Notes: generated by a model not told the origin, from the letters alone. Positions 18,447-28,150 are shown, numbered from the stretch's first letter. The stretch is 64,000 bases of DNA from Hymenobacter setariae (GCF_007713685.1 NZ_VMRJ01000006.1:286660-350659); one strand, 5' to 3'. Translations and numbers: made by a program.

Positions 18447-18815
18447 ACGGGAGCGTGTTGTGCCAAAGTGATGGAAATTAGGCTTGAGCACATTTGTAAT
18501 ATTCAAATACTAAATTACTACTTTATTTGTATGGAACAAAACAAGTAGGCTCTAAAGTAAAGGTGCAGGTACCAAGCTTCGGCGGCAGATACGGAACTCG
18601 GGGTGGGTAAGGTTGTGGGCCGCTACGTTGGGCAGCGCGCTAGGTTGAATAGGAAATAAGAATAAACAAAGTGCCTAGCCTGAGGCAACTCCTAGTCTTA
18701 GGTTGCCGTAAGCGGCTGCTGGCGGGCTAAGCAGCTGAGGCTATGCCGGCAGGGGGCGAGCTCCCATACCTAGCTGCACTGTTCCTAGTAACCGCATCAG
18801 TACAATTTAATTTTT
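18447..18815. other. Divergent intergenic region upstream of the export operon
   Basis: This 369-bp gap lies between the Wza-like gene (minus) and a small lipoprotein gene (plus). The part nearest the operon (18470-18545) is A+T-rich, as expected of a promoter region, but I find no convincing TTG/TAnnTTTG pair on the minus strand. A weak hairpin (GGCAAC...GTTGCC, about 18682-18705) is present. Nothing else is recognised. Confidence 0.35.
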
Positions 18816-19373
18816 ATGAAACAAGCGATTGCGTTGGCTGGGCTGCTTATGGCTGGCAGTTGCAGCTCGCCGTCGGCTCCTACCACAGTTGCCCCGCCGG
18901 TCACTACCCCCGCTGCTACTCCTGCACAGCCTGCGGCCGACTCCGTGCAGCAGGCTGTGGCTAGTTATATAAAAGCTAATAGGGCGGCCTTTGTAGGCTA
19001 TGAGCCCGTGCGCTGGGGGCAACCTGTAACTTACACCAAAGCAAACGAAGCTGCTATAAAAGGTGTGTTGGCCATGCAGCTTTTTGATGATGCATTAGTT
19101 CCTCGTAATAAGGCGCTTGCCGAGTATAAAGCTTCGCTGGCTCGCCACGATGCTCCAGCCAAAACGGAGGCTATAAAGGCCCGCTATGGCAAAGCCAATA
19201 AGTACAACGATTCACTGCTCGCCATTGCCAATAGCTTTATTGGTAGCAAGGACACTACGCGCTTAGGTACTCAAATTGCACATATCTATCGCACGAAGGC
19301 CAAGAGTGGCGTCATGGTGCTCGATAGCGCCACTTTTTTAGTTTATCGAACGGGTAAAGTGGAGCAAATGTAG
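18816..19373 (+). CDS. Small lipoprotein of unknown function
   Basis: A 185-residue protein with a lipoprotein signal (hydrophobic stretch then LMAGSC, lipid-attachment Cys at residue 16). A Pro/Thr/Ala-rich linker to about residue 45 and a charged, mostly helical domain follow. I recognise no domain family. It is divergent from the export operon, and no operon partner is obvious, since the OmpA-like gene follows after 267 bp. Confidence 0.65.
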   Translation: MKQAIALAGLLMAGSCSSPSAPTTVAPPVTTPAATPAQPAADSVQQAVASYIKANRAAFVGYEPVRWGQPVTYTKANEAAIKGVLAMQLFDDALVPRNKALAEYKASLARHDAPAKTEAIKARYGKANKYNDSLLAIANSFIGSKDTTRLGTQIAHIYRTKAKSGVMVLDSATFLVYRTGKVEQM

Positions 19374-19640
19374 CTAATACGGATACAGTGTAAAAATACA
19401 AAGTGATTCCTTACTTACTCATTGTGTGGTAAGTCGAGAAAACAACTCACTAGGTTATCCTAGGTAGATGGTGGTTCTCTATATCGAAAGCTTTTGCGCT
19501 GTCTTTGGTGTGTGAAGTTGACTTGCGGGTTTTGTATAATTAAAGGTTGTTAATCTATTGTACTAATTATTCACGTAACTAGTAAATATTATTTGAATTA
19601 AAAACGCCCCTTCCCCTCACTTCTGCTAATTGTTTGTCTT

Positions 19641-20861
19641 ATGGTATCGCTACAAAAAGTACCGGATGAAATAACCAATTTCGTCTCGCGGCATAATTTG
19701 GTACGAGCCGACATACTAGCCACCGAGCAGCCAGCGCCGCTACAACAAGCCATAACACAAGTAGCTGCCTTAGCCATGCGCGGCTTTGCGGAGCTAGCAG
19801 GCCAGCCTAGCAGCCGTGAGCAGTTATGGAACGCCACCCGCGAAGCGGCAGCCGCCGGGCCAGGTGCCACTACTACAGCAACTGTAGGGGGCGACCTGCT
19901 ACGGAAAGTGCTTGATGACCGCTACCACGGTACAGTAAGCACGACGGCAGCGGCAGCAGGTGTGTCGGCGGCCACGATAAGCCACTTACTCGAACTGGTG
20001 CCTGCCACTGCACTAGCCGTCATCGGCGACGCGGTAGCCGAGCAGCACTGGACGGCCAAGCAACTCGCCGACTGGCTACGGCCGCGCCAGCATGTTCCTG
20101 TAGTGCCCACGCCGGTGCCGGCCCCTACGCCTCGGCCAGTATCCGGCGTAGTGCCCAGCCCTTCTTCGTGGTTTGCAAAGCCCGCCAATGCGTTGCTAGT
20201 AGTAGTAAGCATCGTAGCCGTTGCCGAGTTTGGGTATATTCTCAATACTCGGTCGGGCGATGTAGTAGCTACTGCTCCCGTAACAACCACCAGTACCCCA
20301 GCTGCCACGCCAGTCGATGGCCCGGCCGCACCTGAAGGGCAGTACTTAGCTATCCCGGCCGTTAGTAGGTCGGCAGCTCGCCCTAAGGCAGCGGTGCCGG
20401 TAGTGCTCAAGCTCAAAAACGGAGTGCGACAAGTTATTGGGGCCAACTCGACCGAAAGCAAGCTTTACCAATTCTTGATTGACCCTAGTAAAGAAGTAGA
20501 CCCCAACGACCCAACCAAAGACTGGATAGGATTTGACCGCATCTACTTCGATACCAATAAGGCGACGCTCACCAATGAGTCGCTTTGGCAGCTGTCCAAC
20601 GTGGCCAGCATTCTGAAGCGCTTTCCGGACGCCAAGATTAAAATTGGCGGCTATACTGATAATTCGGGCAAACCTCTTGTCAACTTGTTGCTAAGTAAGC
20701 ACCGGGCCGAGGCTGCTAAAGAAGCGCTAGTTAGCCTAGGGGTAGCTGCCGACCGCCTAACGGCTGCTGGCTACGGAACCATCGACAACATTGCCCCTAA
20801 CGATACCGAAGAAGGCCGTGCTCTCAACCGCCGTGTTAGTCTGCAAGTGACCCAGAAATAA
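19641..20861 (+). CDS. DUF937-like / OmpA-domain envelope protein
   Basis: A 406-residue protein. Residues 1-150 are alpha-helical and Ala/Gly/Thr-rich, ending in AAAAGVSAATISHLLELVPA, which resembles DUF937. A Pro-rich linker and one membrane helix follow (NALLVVVSIVAVAEFGYIL, about 185-205). The C-terminal OmpA-like peptidoglycan-binding domain has FDRIYFDTNKATLTNES, IGGYTDNSG and EEGRALNRRVSLQV. The topology implies a cytoplasmic N-domain and a periplasmic OmpA domain bound to the cell wall. A strong hairpin terminator follows the stop codon. The N-terminal family assignment is less certain than the OmpA part. Confidence 0.82.
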   Translation: MVSLQKVPDEITNFVSRHNLVRADILATEQPAPLQQAITQVAALAMRGFAELAGQPSSREQLWNATREAAAAGPGATTTATVGGDLLRKVLDDRYHGTVSTTAAAAGVSAATISHLLELVPATALAVIGDAVAEQHWTAKQLADWLRPRQHVPVVPTPVPAPTPRPVSGVVPSPSSWFAKPANALLVVVSIVAVAEFGYILNTRSGDVVATAPVTTTSTPAATPVDGPAAPEGQYLAIPAVSRSAARPKAAVPVVLKLKNGVRQVIGANSTESKLYQFLIDPSKEVDPNDPTKDWIGFDRIYFDTNKATLTNESLWQLSNVASILKRFPDAKIKIGGYTDNSGKPLVNLLLSKHRAEAAKEALVSLGVAADRLTAAGYGTIDNIAPNDTEEGRALNRRVSLQVTQK

Positions 20862-20906
20862 TCAGTTATTACTACTGGGCTATCTTAATATTTTCTTCTT
20901 ACGTCA

Positions 20907-20934
20907 CAAAGAGCGACCCTTAGGTCGCTCTTTG
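20907..20934 (+). terminator. Hairpin terminator after the OmpA-like gene
   Basis: A perfect 12-bp stem (20907-20918 with 20923-20934) with a 4-nt loop lies 46 nt after the OmpA-like stop. The 3' arm ends in a short T run. It overlaps a possible upstream TTG start of the next gene, which argues that translation there begins at 21016. Confidence 0.75.
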
Positions 20935-21015
20935 TATGTGCGGATGGCTTCCGTCAGTGACTGTGCGCTTTCTCATGGCGCTCGGCCCAAATGCTTCCGC
21001 TTCTCTTTATACCAT

Positions 21016-22632
21016 ATGACCGTTCTCTCTACTCGTTGGCAAGCCAACCGGCTAAGCATTACAATCCTGATTATCCTGGCAGCGGGCCTGATAAGTTCGC
21101 TCTTCTTTAAGGAGCGGTGGCTGTGGATGGATGAAGTGAGCAGCTACGTGCTGCTCTCAGACCCTTCGCTCGGCCACGCTAACAAGGCCGTGGTGAGTGG
21201 CCTGGAGGCTAACCCGCCCCTCACCATGAATGCCTACTGGCTGTTGGGCCACGGCATCAGCATGAGCCCTATGTTTTTGCGCTCGTGCTCGGTGTTGTTT
21301 TTTGCGCTCACTGTGGCGCTGTTTTACCGCTACACCACGCGGCTCCTAGGTCGGCCGATTGCCAACTTCGTGGTGCTAACGGTCTTTGTGTGCCTCACCT
21401 ATCTCAATTTTACCCTCGCCACCCAAGTGCGGAGCTACGCGCTGTTTTCGCTGCTCCACATGCTGTTTTTTCTCAACTCGCACCGCCTCGCTACCGCGCC
21501 CAAGCGCCTAGGAGTGCTGCTGACCGAAGTAGTGCTGGGTACGGCTGTGGTGTACGCCCACAATTTTGGCCTGCTTTACGTGGCCACAATGGCGGCCTTC
21601 TTCTTTGGTCTTTTGGTGTGGTCGCGTCGCCTAGAATACCTGCGCGTGCTGGGCGCGCTGGCGGCTGTGGGTGGCATCTGGTTTATAGGCTGGTTTGCCA
21701 ACTTCCGCCTGCAATCGCAGATAGGCAAGCCGCACTCTTGGATTCCGCTGCCCACGTTTCAGTCGTTCTTCCACACCGTCGGCGACTTGCTGCCCACCGT
21801 GTCAGCTAGCCTTGAGGCTAAGCCCTATTTGCAGTTTTTGCCCATGCTGCGGGTGGTGGCCATTCTGGGTCTCATAGTATACCTAGGGCTGCCGCGCCTG
21901 CGCCAAGGCTACACCGACCTAGTAAAAGACCCGGCTGCGATGTTCTTTATCCAGGCCAGCTTTGTGGCTGTGGGTACTACGGTGCTCACACTGATAGCCT
22001 CGTTCACGGTAGCGTCGGTGTTCTTAAACCGCTACATGTGGCCCAACCACCTGCTGTTCGCGGCCGTGGTCATTTATGCTTACCACTACTTCTTTAGGGC
22101 AGGCACGGTGCCGGGGCGGCGCATTTGGCTGCCCGCGTATGCGGTGCTGCTGCTGCCGTTCATCTTCTACCAAAATCGCAAGGTGGTCATTTTCCCAAGT
22201 GTGATTTTGCCGCCACTAGCAGGGCTCAACCCGCAGTACCCCATGTTCTTCGAGTCGGCCGACTACTTCTTGCCGGTGTGGTACCAGCACCTACGCCCCA
22301 ACAGCTACTTCCTGCTCGACTGGCCGGCGGCCCTAAAATCACCTACGCTTAGCTCCACCATCGACTACGGCATTATTGTCTCGCTGCGCGATATCTACCA
22401 CGTGCCGCAGGTAGTCCGCCTCAACGAGTTCAATGCCAAGCGCTTCCCGCACTTCTACGTGATGGACCAGCATAGCCATTACCAGATTGAGGAGTTTTTG
22501 GAGGCGGGCCGTGTGCGCGTGGTGCGCACCATTCCCACCAGCATTGCCGGGCACCAAATTCTTGAATGCACGTTTGCCGAGCCGGCGATGGCGGGCGGAG
22601 CAGGCCAGCCCGCTACCGCTGGGATTTACTAG
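21016..22632 (+). CDS. GT-C type membrane glycosyltransferase (GT39/ArnT-like)
   Basis: A 538-residue polytopic protein starting at ATG 21016; an extended frame back to TTG 20932 would overlap the preceding terminator and adds no conserved sequence. After the first helix, the luminal-side WLWMDEVSSYVLLSDPSL carries the acidic DE pair typical of polyprenyl-phosphate-sugar-dependent (GT-C) transferases, followed by about ten further helices. The C-terminal ~120 residues are soluble. It would transfer a sugar from a lipid-phosphate donor on the periplasmic face. It is not adjacent to the polysaccharide operon, so its acceptor is unknown. Confidence 0.75.
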   Translation: MTVLSTRWQANRLSITILIILAAGLISSLFFKERWLWMDEVSSYVLLSDPSLGHANKAVVSGLEANPPLTMNAYWLLGHGISMSPMFLRSCSVLFFALTVALFYRYTTRLLGRPIANFVVLTVFVCLTYLNFTLATQVRSYALFSLLHMLFFLNSHRLATAPKRLGVLLTEVVLGTAVVYAHNFGLLYVATMAAFFFGLLVWSRRLEYLRVLGALAAVGGIWFIGWFANFRLQSQIGKPHSWIPLPTFQSFFHTVGDLLPTVSASLEAKPYLQFLPMLRVVAILGLIVYLGLPRLRQGYTDLVKDPAAMFFIQASFVAVGTTVLTLIASFTVASVFLNRYMWPNHLLFAAVVIYAYHYFFRAGTVPGRRIWLPAYAVLLLPFIFYQNRKVVIFPSVILPPLAGLNPQYPMFFESADYFLPVWYQHLRPNSYFLLDWPAALKSPTLSSTIDYGIIVSLRDIYHVPQVVRLNEFNAKRFPHFYVMDQHSHYQIEEFLEAGRVRVVRTIPTSIAGHQILECTFAEPAMAGGAGQPATAGIY

Positions 22633-22663
22633 CTTAGCTGTCACTCTCGACAGAGCTAGTCTG

Positions 22664-22693
22664 CGCCCCCTAGACGCAGGCGCCTAGGGGGCG
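22664..22693. terminator. Hairpin between convergent genes
   Basis: A perfect 10-bp stem (22664-22673 with 22684-22693), both arms made of a C- or G-run next to CTAG, lies 31 nt after the GT-C gene. It faces the convergent small gene at 22833. There is no strong T tract, so the terminator call is moderate. Confidence 0.5.
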
Positions 22694-22832
22694 AACATCT
22701 GCAAGGCGGGAGCGAAAGGCTTATCGCTTGCTACGGCTTGCAAGTGGTGCTAGGTGCCGACCTAGGGGCCGGCGCTGGGCTTTGAAGTGAGTATAGGTAG
22801 TAGTTGCTGCTACGGCAACGGTGGCGGGTGCT

Positions 22833-23045
22833 TTAGCGAGCTAGGCCTTTCGCCGTTTGCTCATCAGCTCGGGCCTGGCTTACCTGGGTCCAGCTAAGCT
22901 CACCAGCCACGTAGCGGGCGTAAAGCTGCTGAATGTACGGGCTAGCCTTTTTGAGCACAGGTATGATGCGCTGCATCTGCTCTAGCACCCAGGCGCGCTG
23001 CTCGGGGGTTTGCGCGGCTGGGCCAAACTTTGGGTTGTGAGACAT
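22833..23045 (-). CDS. Small hypothetical protein
   Basis: The preferred start is ATG 23045, giving 70 residues; an extended frame to 23093 adds an unlikely N-terminus. The protein is hydrophilic and predicted helical (TPEQRAWVLEQMQRIIPVL, then SPYIQQLYARYVAGELSWTQ). No family is recognised. It has no signal peptide and no close operon neighbour. Confidence 0.5.
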   Translation of the reverse strand: MSHNPKFGPAAQTPEQRAWVLEQMQRIIPVLKKASPYIQQLYARYVAGELSWTQVSQARADEQTAKGLAR

Positions 23046-23311
23046 AAAGGATAGCCAATAGAGTACACTGCAAAAGTCTGAAGTGCCAGGCAACCCTAAA
23101 AGAGAATTAGTGCTGATTTATATTAATATAAACACTTAATTATACTACCCGCTACGTAGGTATTTATTCCTAGGTGGCTGCTGGCGGCAGTTAGCACCTG
23201 CTGGCGTGGCTGATAGCTATTGCCGCACGCTAGTAATTGTCTGCCAACATGTTGGGGAGAATGTTTCTATAATGCATTGATTGGACGCCTGGGGCACAGC
23301 TAGCGCCAGCA

Positions 23312-25681
23312 TCAGGAGGATGGAGGCAGGGGCAACCGAATAAAGCACTGAGCGCCTTGGCCCGGCGCACTGGTCACGTGCACTTCGCCCCCAAGCAGGG
23401 CCACCCGGCTGCGTAGGGTGCGCAGGCCCAGCCCATCGCTAGTGCGCGTGGGGTCGAAGCCACGGCCGTTGTCTTCGACGCGCAGCACTATCCAGGAAGC
23501 CAGCACCTCTACCTCGAGCGTGGCCTCAGTGGCATGGGCGTGCTTGAGCACATTCTGGGCTAGCTCCTGGGCCAGCCGGTACACGGCCAGCTGCAGCAAA
23601 CCAGATAAGGGCGGCTCTTCGCCAATGACTAGGTGGCAGTGCCAGCGCAGGGTAGGGGTATTAAGCGATTGGCCAATGCTCTGCAGGGTGGCCTCCAGGC
23701 CAAACTCCTCCAGCAGCGCCGGAGTTAGCTCGTGCGAGAGCTCACGCGTTTGCCGGATGGCCTCGCTCAGCAAGCGTGCCGCCTCCTGGCGCGGTGCCAG
23801 CTCGGGGCTGCTGGGCAGGCGGTCGAGTTGCAGCTTAGTGGCGTAAAGCAGCTGCCCGATGCCGTTGTGCAGGCTTTCGGAAATGCGGCGACGCTCTTCT
23901 TCCTGCGCCTCCTGCACAGCTTCAAATAGTGCTTGCTGCTGGCGCAGGCGCAAACGCAGATTGTCGGCCTCGAGCTGCTGCACCCGGCTGATATCGAGGT
24001 CGACGCCCAGCAGGCGCAGGGGCTGGCCCGTCTCATCGCGCACTAGTACCGCTTTGAGGCGCAGGGTGCGCACCTGGTTGCCCACCCACAGGCGCAGGGT
24101 TTCTTCAAAGTCGGCAGGGGCAGCGGCTAAGGCCTGCACTATGCGTTTGGCCACGGGCCGGTCTTCGGCTACCACGTGGTCGAGATAGATGGTGGGCCGC
24201 AGCGCGACGCCTGGCGCCAGGCAGAAGAGGCGGTACATGCCTGCCGACCACTGCAACTCGCCAGTGGCTAGCTCATACACCCAGCTGCCTAGCCCGGCCA
24301 CTTGCTCCGATTGCTCTAGCAGCCGCAGGTTTTGCAGCAGCTCTTGCTCGGCGTGCTTGCGCTCGGTGATGTCGACCGTGGTAGTGGCTATGCCGTCGCG
24401 CAGCTTCACCACAGACTGATGAAACCAGCCATGAAACTGCTCGCCGGTATACTGCCGCTCTCGTTGGTCGGGCTGCCCGGTTTCAACTACTCGCTTGAAC
24501 GTATCAAAAATACCAGCCTCGACCACGCCGGGGTTGCACACCAGCAAGCGCTGGCCGATGACATCGCCGTAGCTATCTTCTGAAATCTTGTTATTCAGAA
24601 TCCAGATAAAATCGACTATCTCGCCCTGGGCATCGCGCACGGCCTTGAACACCTGCACCATATTGGGCGAGCTGTCGAGCGTGGCTCGCAGTAGCTCGCG
24701 GCTAGTTTGCAGCGCCTGCTCGGCTTTCTTGCGGGCGCTGATGTCCTCGGTGTGCATCACGAAGCCATCGCCCATTTTCACCAGTGTTTGGTGAAACCAG
24801 CCGTTGAACTGCTCGTGCGGGTAATAGTACTCGTGGTCGACGGGCACGCCGGTCTGGGTCACCTGCACAAACTTCTCAAACAGCCCACTGGTCACCACGC
24901 CAGGGTTTTCCGTCAGTACGCGTTTGCCCACTGGCTCGCCATACTGGTCGGTCCAGGCTTTATTGGCAAATATCCAAATGAAGTCTATGATGCGCCCGCT
25001 CTCGTCGCGCACTGCTTCGAAGGCCTGCACCACGTACAGCGTGCTGTCTAGGGTCACTTGTAGGCGCTCTTTAGCCAGCAGCAACTCTTGCGCCGCTTCG
25101 TGCTCCTTGGTTTTGTCTTCCACCACGCCCTCCAGCTTGATGGCCACCCCGGCCTCATTGCACACCACGCGGCCGTGCGACTCGATAAGGCGCCATTGCC
25201 CATCGGCCCGCAGGATGCGGCGGGTGTAGTGGTAAGGCTGCCGGTCGGCCAGCGCTTGGTCGAGGATGTGCCGCACGGCGGCCACATCCTGCGGGTTCGT
25301 GCGGGCATCGAGCCATTCTAGCGAGGGCCGGAAGGCGTGCGGCGTTTCGCCAAACAGTCGGTATAAGCCCTCCGAAAAGTGAAAGGCGCCGCTCACTAAA
25401 TCCAGTTCGTAGCTGCCGATGTTGGCCACCGCTTCAGCCGCTTTTAGGCGGGCTTCGCTGGCAGCCAGCTCTTGCCGGGCCATTTGCAGCTCCTGGTTTT
25501 CAAGCAGCAAGGCTTGCTGCTGAGCGCGGGCTTCCGCCAGTGCGGCCTGGGCCTCGGCCAGCGTGGTAACAGGGGCACCCGTGTAGGCCGGGGGGGCAGT
25601 GCGGGCTAGGGGCGGGGCGTCTTTCATCGTGTCGTCTAGGCTACGGCCGGCACCGCCGCTGTTAAGTACCGCTTGCGGCAT
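23312..25681 (-). CDS. Multi-PAS sensor histidine kinase (HisKA_3/NarX-type)
   Basis: A 789-residue protein with no membrane segment. A short coiled coil (residues 40-80, AEAQAALAEARAQQQALLLEN) is followed by four PAS domains (about 80-195, 200-320, 325-445 and 455-570). PAS 2 and 3 are near-duplicates (GWFHQTLVKMGDGFVMHTEDIS / GWFHQSVVKLRDGIATTTVDIT). Next comes the dimerisation/phosphoacceptor helix EERRRISESLHNGIGQLL with the phospho-His, and a HATPase domain (AQNVLKHAHATEA N-box, VEDNGRGFD, DGLGLRTLRSRV). It is likely a cytoplasmic sensor of redox state, light or small molecules. No response-regulator gene lies next to it, so it is an orphan here. An internal ATG at 25627 is an alternative start. 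Confidence 0.88.
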   Translation of the reverse strand: MPQAVLNSGGAGRSLDDTMKDAPPLARTAPPAYTGAPVTTLAEAQAALAEARAQQQALLLENQELQMARQELAASEARLKAAEAVANIGSYELDLVSGAFHFSEGLYRLFGETPHAFRPSLEWLDARTNPQDVAAVRHILDQALADRQPYHYTRRILRADGQWRLIESHGRVVCNEAGVAIKLEGVVEDKTKEHEAAQELLLAKERLQVTLDSTLYVVQAFEAVRDESGRIIDFIWIFANKAWTDQYGEPVGKRVLTENPGVVTSGLFEKFVQVTQTGVPVDHEYYYPHEQFNGWFHQTLVKMGDGFVMHTEDISARKKAEQALQTSRELLRATLDSSPNMVQVFKAVRDAQGEIVDFIWILNNKISEDSYGDVIGQRLLVCNPGVVEAGIFDTFKRVVETGQPDQRERQYTGEQFHGWFHQSVVKLRDGIATTTVDITERKHAEQELLQNLRLLEQSEQVAGLGSWVYELATGELQWSAGMYRLFCLAPGVALRPTIYLDHVVAEDRPVAKRIVQALAAAPADFEETLRLWVGNQVRTLRLKAVLVRDETGQPLRLLGVDLDISRVQQLEADNLRLRLRQQQALFEAVQEAQEEERRRISESLHNGIGQLLYATKLQLDRLPSSPELAPRQEAARLLSEAIRQTRELSHELTPALLEEFGLEATLQSIGQSLNTPTLRWHCHLVIGEEPPLSGLLQLAVYRLAQELAQNVLKHAHATEATLEVEVLASWIVLRVEDNGRGFDPTRTSDGLGLRTLRSRVALLGGEVHVTSAPGQGAQCFIRLPLPPSS

Positions 25682-25792
25682 TCTGCAAGCCAGGGGCCTT
25701 ACTACTGTAAGCCGGCATTAAAAATAATAGCTGCGGCAAGATTGATGCGCCCGCGCGGCTACCAACTGCCGAACCCACTATGCCAGCAACAT

Positions 25793-25835
25793 AAAAAACC
25801 GGCCAGGCTGCGCTGTGCGCGACCCAACCGGTTTT
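25793..25835 (-). terminator. Hairpin terminator of the GT2/flippase pair
   Basis: AAAACCGG at 25795-25802 pairs with CCGGTTTT at 25828-25835, with a smaller GCGC/GCGC stem inside. Read on the minus strand it follows the GT2 stop and ends in six T residues, a standard intrinsic terminator. Confidence 0.7.
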
Positions 25836-25865
25836 GAATTCAAAAGGCTTAGACGTCGCCCTAGG

Positions 25866-26774
25866 TTACTTATGATTACGCTTGTACAGCTGCAAGGTGC
25901 GGATGGTATCGGGGCGCTTGCGGAAGTTATTGGTGAGGCTGTCCAGCGTAGCCTCGCCATAAAGCAAGAAGTTGTAGAAGCGATTGGTGCGCTTCGACAT
26001 GGCTTGCTGCAAAGTGGCTTTGGTGGCCCAGCTGGCAAAAAGCACGCGCCCTAGGGTGTTGCCAAACTGGTTTTGAAGCACGCGGCGCTGGTTGCGCACG
26101 GCATAGTACTGCTTCCAGGCGGCTGGCCACGGAATACCGTCGCGGTCGAAGGAAGCGGGGTGGTAGAAAACGCTGCTAGGCACCGTCACCACCGGAAAGC
26201 CCATCTTTTGAGCCCTGGTCATGTACTCGACCTCATCGCCCCAAATGAACAACTCCTTGTCGGGAATGCCAATGACCTTCACGACATCCGTGTGTACCAG
26301 CGTGCCATTGAAGAACGAGGCCACACCATATATTAGGTCGAGGCCCGCCATGTCGCTCACCTTGCGGTATGAAACGTTGGGGCGGTCTACGAAGAACGCT
26401 AGCTCGTCGCGGCTGTTCACGCTCACCGACATCGAGTTCTTGATGCACGGCCCTAGGTTGGGCGAGTTCAGCAGGTTGGCTAGCGCGTCGGGCGCGGCCA
26501 GGCAGTCGTCGTCCATGCACCACAGCCAAGTATAGCCCGCCTTATAGGCCGTGTCGATGCCCGTGGCGAAGCCGCCCGCCCCGCCTAGGTTAGCCTGGGT
26601 GGTCACGCGCAGGTCGGGCTGGGTAGCCAGCCACTCCTCGGTGCCGTCGGTGCTTCCGTTGTTGATAACGAAGATGGTATCGAGCGAGCGGGTTTGCTCG
26701 CGTAGCGTATCGAGACACTTCTTGAGGTCGGCGAGGCGGTTGTAGGTAACTACTACAGCAGCAACAGTTTCCAT
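25866..26774 (-). CDS. Glycosyltransferase family 2 protein (GlfT/rhamnosyltransferase-like)
   Basis: The start is ATG 26774, 2 nt after the flippase stop; the same frame stays open upstream to 27182 but there it is only the shadow of the flippase gene. The 302-residue protein begins METVAAVVVTYNRLADL and has FVINNGSTDGTEEWL and WLWCMDDDCLAAPDAL (the DDD metal/donor site). FIWGDEVEYMTRAQKMGFPV lies where GlfT2-like transferases place the catalytic Asp/Glu. It pairs with the flippase at 26777-28150, forming a small satellite polysaccharide operon. Confidence 0.87.
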   Translation of the reverse strand: METVAAVVVTYNRLADLKKCLDTLREQTRSLDTIFVINNGSTDGTEEWLATQPDLRVTTQANLGGAGGFATGIDTAYKAGYTWLWCMDDDCLAAPDALANLLNSPNLGPCIKNSMSVSVNSRDELAFFVDRPNVSYRKVSDMAGLDLIYGVASFFNGTLVHTDVVKVIGIPDKELFIWGDEVEYMTRAQKMGFPVVTVPSSVFYHPASFDRDGIPWPAAWKQYYAVRNQRRVLQNQFGNTLGRVLFASWATKATLQQAMSKRTNRFYNFLLYGEATLDSLTNNFRKRPDTIRTLQLYKRNHK

Positions 26775-26776
26775 GG

Positions 26777-28150
26777 TTATAAAGAACTTGATTTGCGATT
26801 TAATAAGGTTTGAGCACGGGCCTTGGCAAACGCCAGGCCTTCGCGCAAGTGCGAAAGCTGCATCAGGTCGATGCCGCGCCAGCGCAAGTACAGGTACATG
26901 GCGGCGGTGATGTAGAGCTCGGTGAGAACTAGCGCGTAGGCCGCGCCTAGGTGGGCATAGGGCCGAATAAGCAGCCAGTTGAGGCCTAGGCCCACTACCG
27001 AGCCCCCGGCCGTAATCCAGAAGAAAGCACGGTCGAGGCGCAGGTTGAGCATGGTATGCAGGCCCAGCAAGCTGCTCAGCCCAATCAGCAGCGGCAGCAC
27101 CGACACCACCCGCAGCACCGACCCTGCTTCCTGGAACTTGGCGCCGTACAGGATATTCAGCGCCAGCGGCCCCACCAGCCACAGCCCAATGGCCACTAGC
27201 ACCAGTAGGATGGCCAGCGGGAAGAAGACCTGCCGCACCATGCGCAGCCCCTGCTCGCGCCCCTGCCCGAAGGCCTGCGCCACAATGGGGAAAAAGGCCT
27301 GATTGAGCGCCAGCCCCACAAAGGAGTCAGCCATGCTTTCGAGCCGAGTGCCAGCGGCGTAGATGCCCACATTGTAAGGCAGGCTCAACAGCCCCAGAAT
27401 GAAGGTGTTGGAGCTGGCATAAATGGTGATAGAGACGTTGGAGAAAAACAACGTGCGGTCTTCGCGGAAGCGCCCGCGTAGCTCGGCCCAGCTTGGCCAG
27501 CGCAGGTGCACGCCAAAGCGCCGCAAAGCCACACCTAGGGCCACCATGCTCACCAAAATTTGCGCTACGCTAATGGCTAAATTCTGGTAGATGTAGTCGT
27601 CGGCCTTGCGAATGAGCAGCAGCACCGACATCGAGAACAGCAGCTTGACGGCCAAATTGAAGATGGAGACCCGCCCTAGGTCCTCCATGGCCTGGTACAA
27701 CCACAGCGGCGACAGCACCGTGCCGATGCACACCAAGTAGGTGCACACGTGCAGCCACAAGTGCGCTCGAAACTCAGGAGCACTCAGCGAAAGACTCACA
27801 AAAATGACCGTTGAAAGCCCCCATAAGAGCGTTTTGCCGGCCAGCACCTGGCTCACAATGCGGCTGGTAGCTTCCTTATCATCGCGGTTGGCCGCGATAG
27901 AGCGCACGGCGGCCATGTCGAAGCCGTAGTTAATCAGCAAGCTGAAATACGTGACGTAGGCTTGCGAAAAATTCAGCAAGCCCAGCTTGTCGGGGCCGAT
28001 GATGCGCACCACGTAGGGTACCGTCAGCAGCGGTAGTAAGAAGTTGGCAATCTGAACGCTAAAGAGCGATGCCACATTAACGGCAAAGCGCTTCATGGTG
28101 GGCTTGGCCACGCCCGCCTCGTTTTTTACAATGGTAACGTCGTTGCTCAC
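26777..28150 (-). CDS. Oligosaccharide flippase (Wzx/RfbX-like, MOP superfamily)
   Basis: A 457-residue membrane protein with about 12-14 helices and the typical beginning FAVNVASLFSVQIANFLLPLLTVPYVVRIIG followed by LGLLNFSQAYVTYFSLLINYGF. It is distinct from the WzxC-like flippase in the main locus, so a second glycan repeat may be exported. The next gene (GT2) starts 2 nt after its stop. Upstream is an A+T-rich 431-bp gap. Confidence 0.87.
   Translation of the reverse strand: MSNDVTIVKNEAGVAKPTMKRFAVNVASLFSVQIANFLLPLLTVPYVVRIIGPDKLGLLNFSQAYVTYFSLLINYGFDMAAVRSIAANRDDKEATSRIVSQVLAGKTLLWGLSTVIFVSLSLSAPEFRAHLWLHVCTYLVCIGTVLSPLWLYQAMEDLGRVSIFNLAVKLLFSMSVLLLIRKADDYIYQNLAISVAQILVSMVALGVALRRFGVHLRWPSWAELRGRFREDRTLFFSNVSITIYASSNTFILGLLSLPYNVGIYAAGTRLESMADSFVGLALNQAFFPIVAQAFGQGREQGLRMVRQVFFPLAILLVLVAIGLWLVGPLALNILYGAKFQEAGSVLRVVSVLPLLIGLSSLLGLHTMLNLRLDRAFFWITAGGSVVGLGLNWLLIRPYAHLGAAYALVLTELYITAAMYLYLRWRGIDLMQLSHLREGLAFAKARAQTLLNRKSSSL

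Noticed and set aside
19922-20461. 179-codon minus-strand frame inside the OmpA-like gene
   Set aside because: It is antisense to a gene with clear OmpA motifs and shows no domain of its own.
20932-21015. Longer start for the GT-C gene
   Set aside because: It begins inside the terminator hairpin of the previous gene and adds no conserved sequence.
26775-27182. N-terminal extension of the GT2 protein at 25866
   Set aside because: The extra 136 residues are the antisense-free frame shadow of the flippase gene; the family start MxTVAAVVVTYNR is at 26774.
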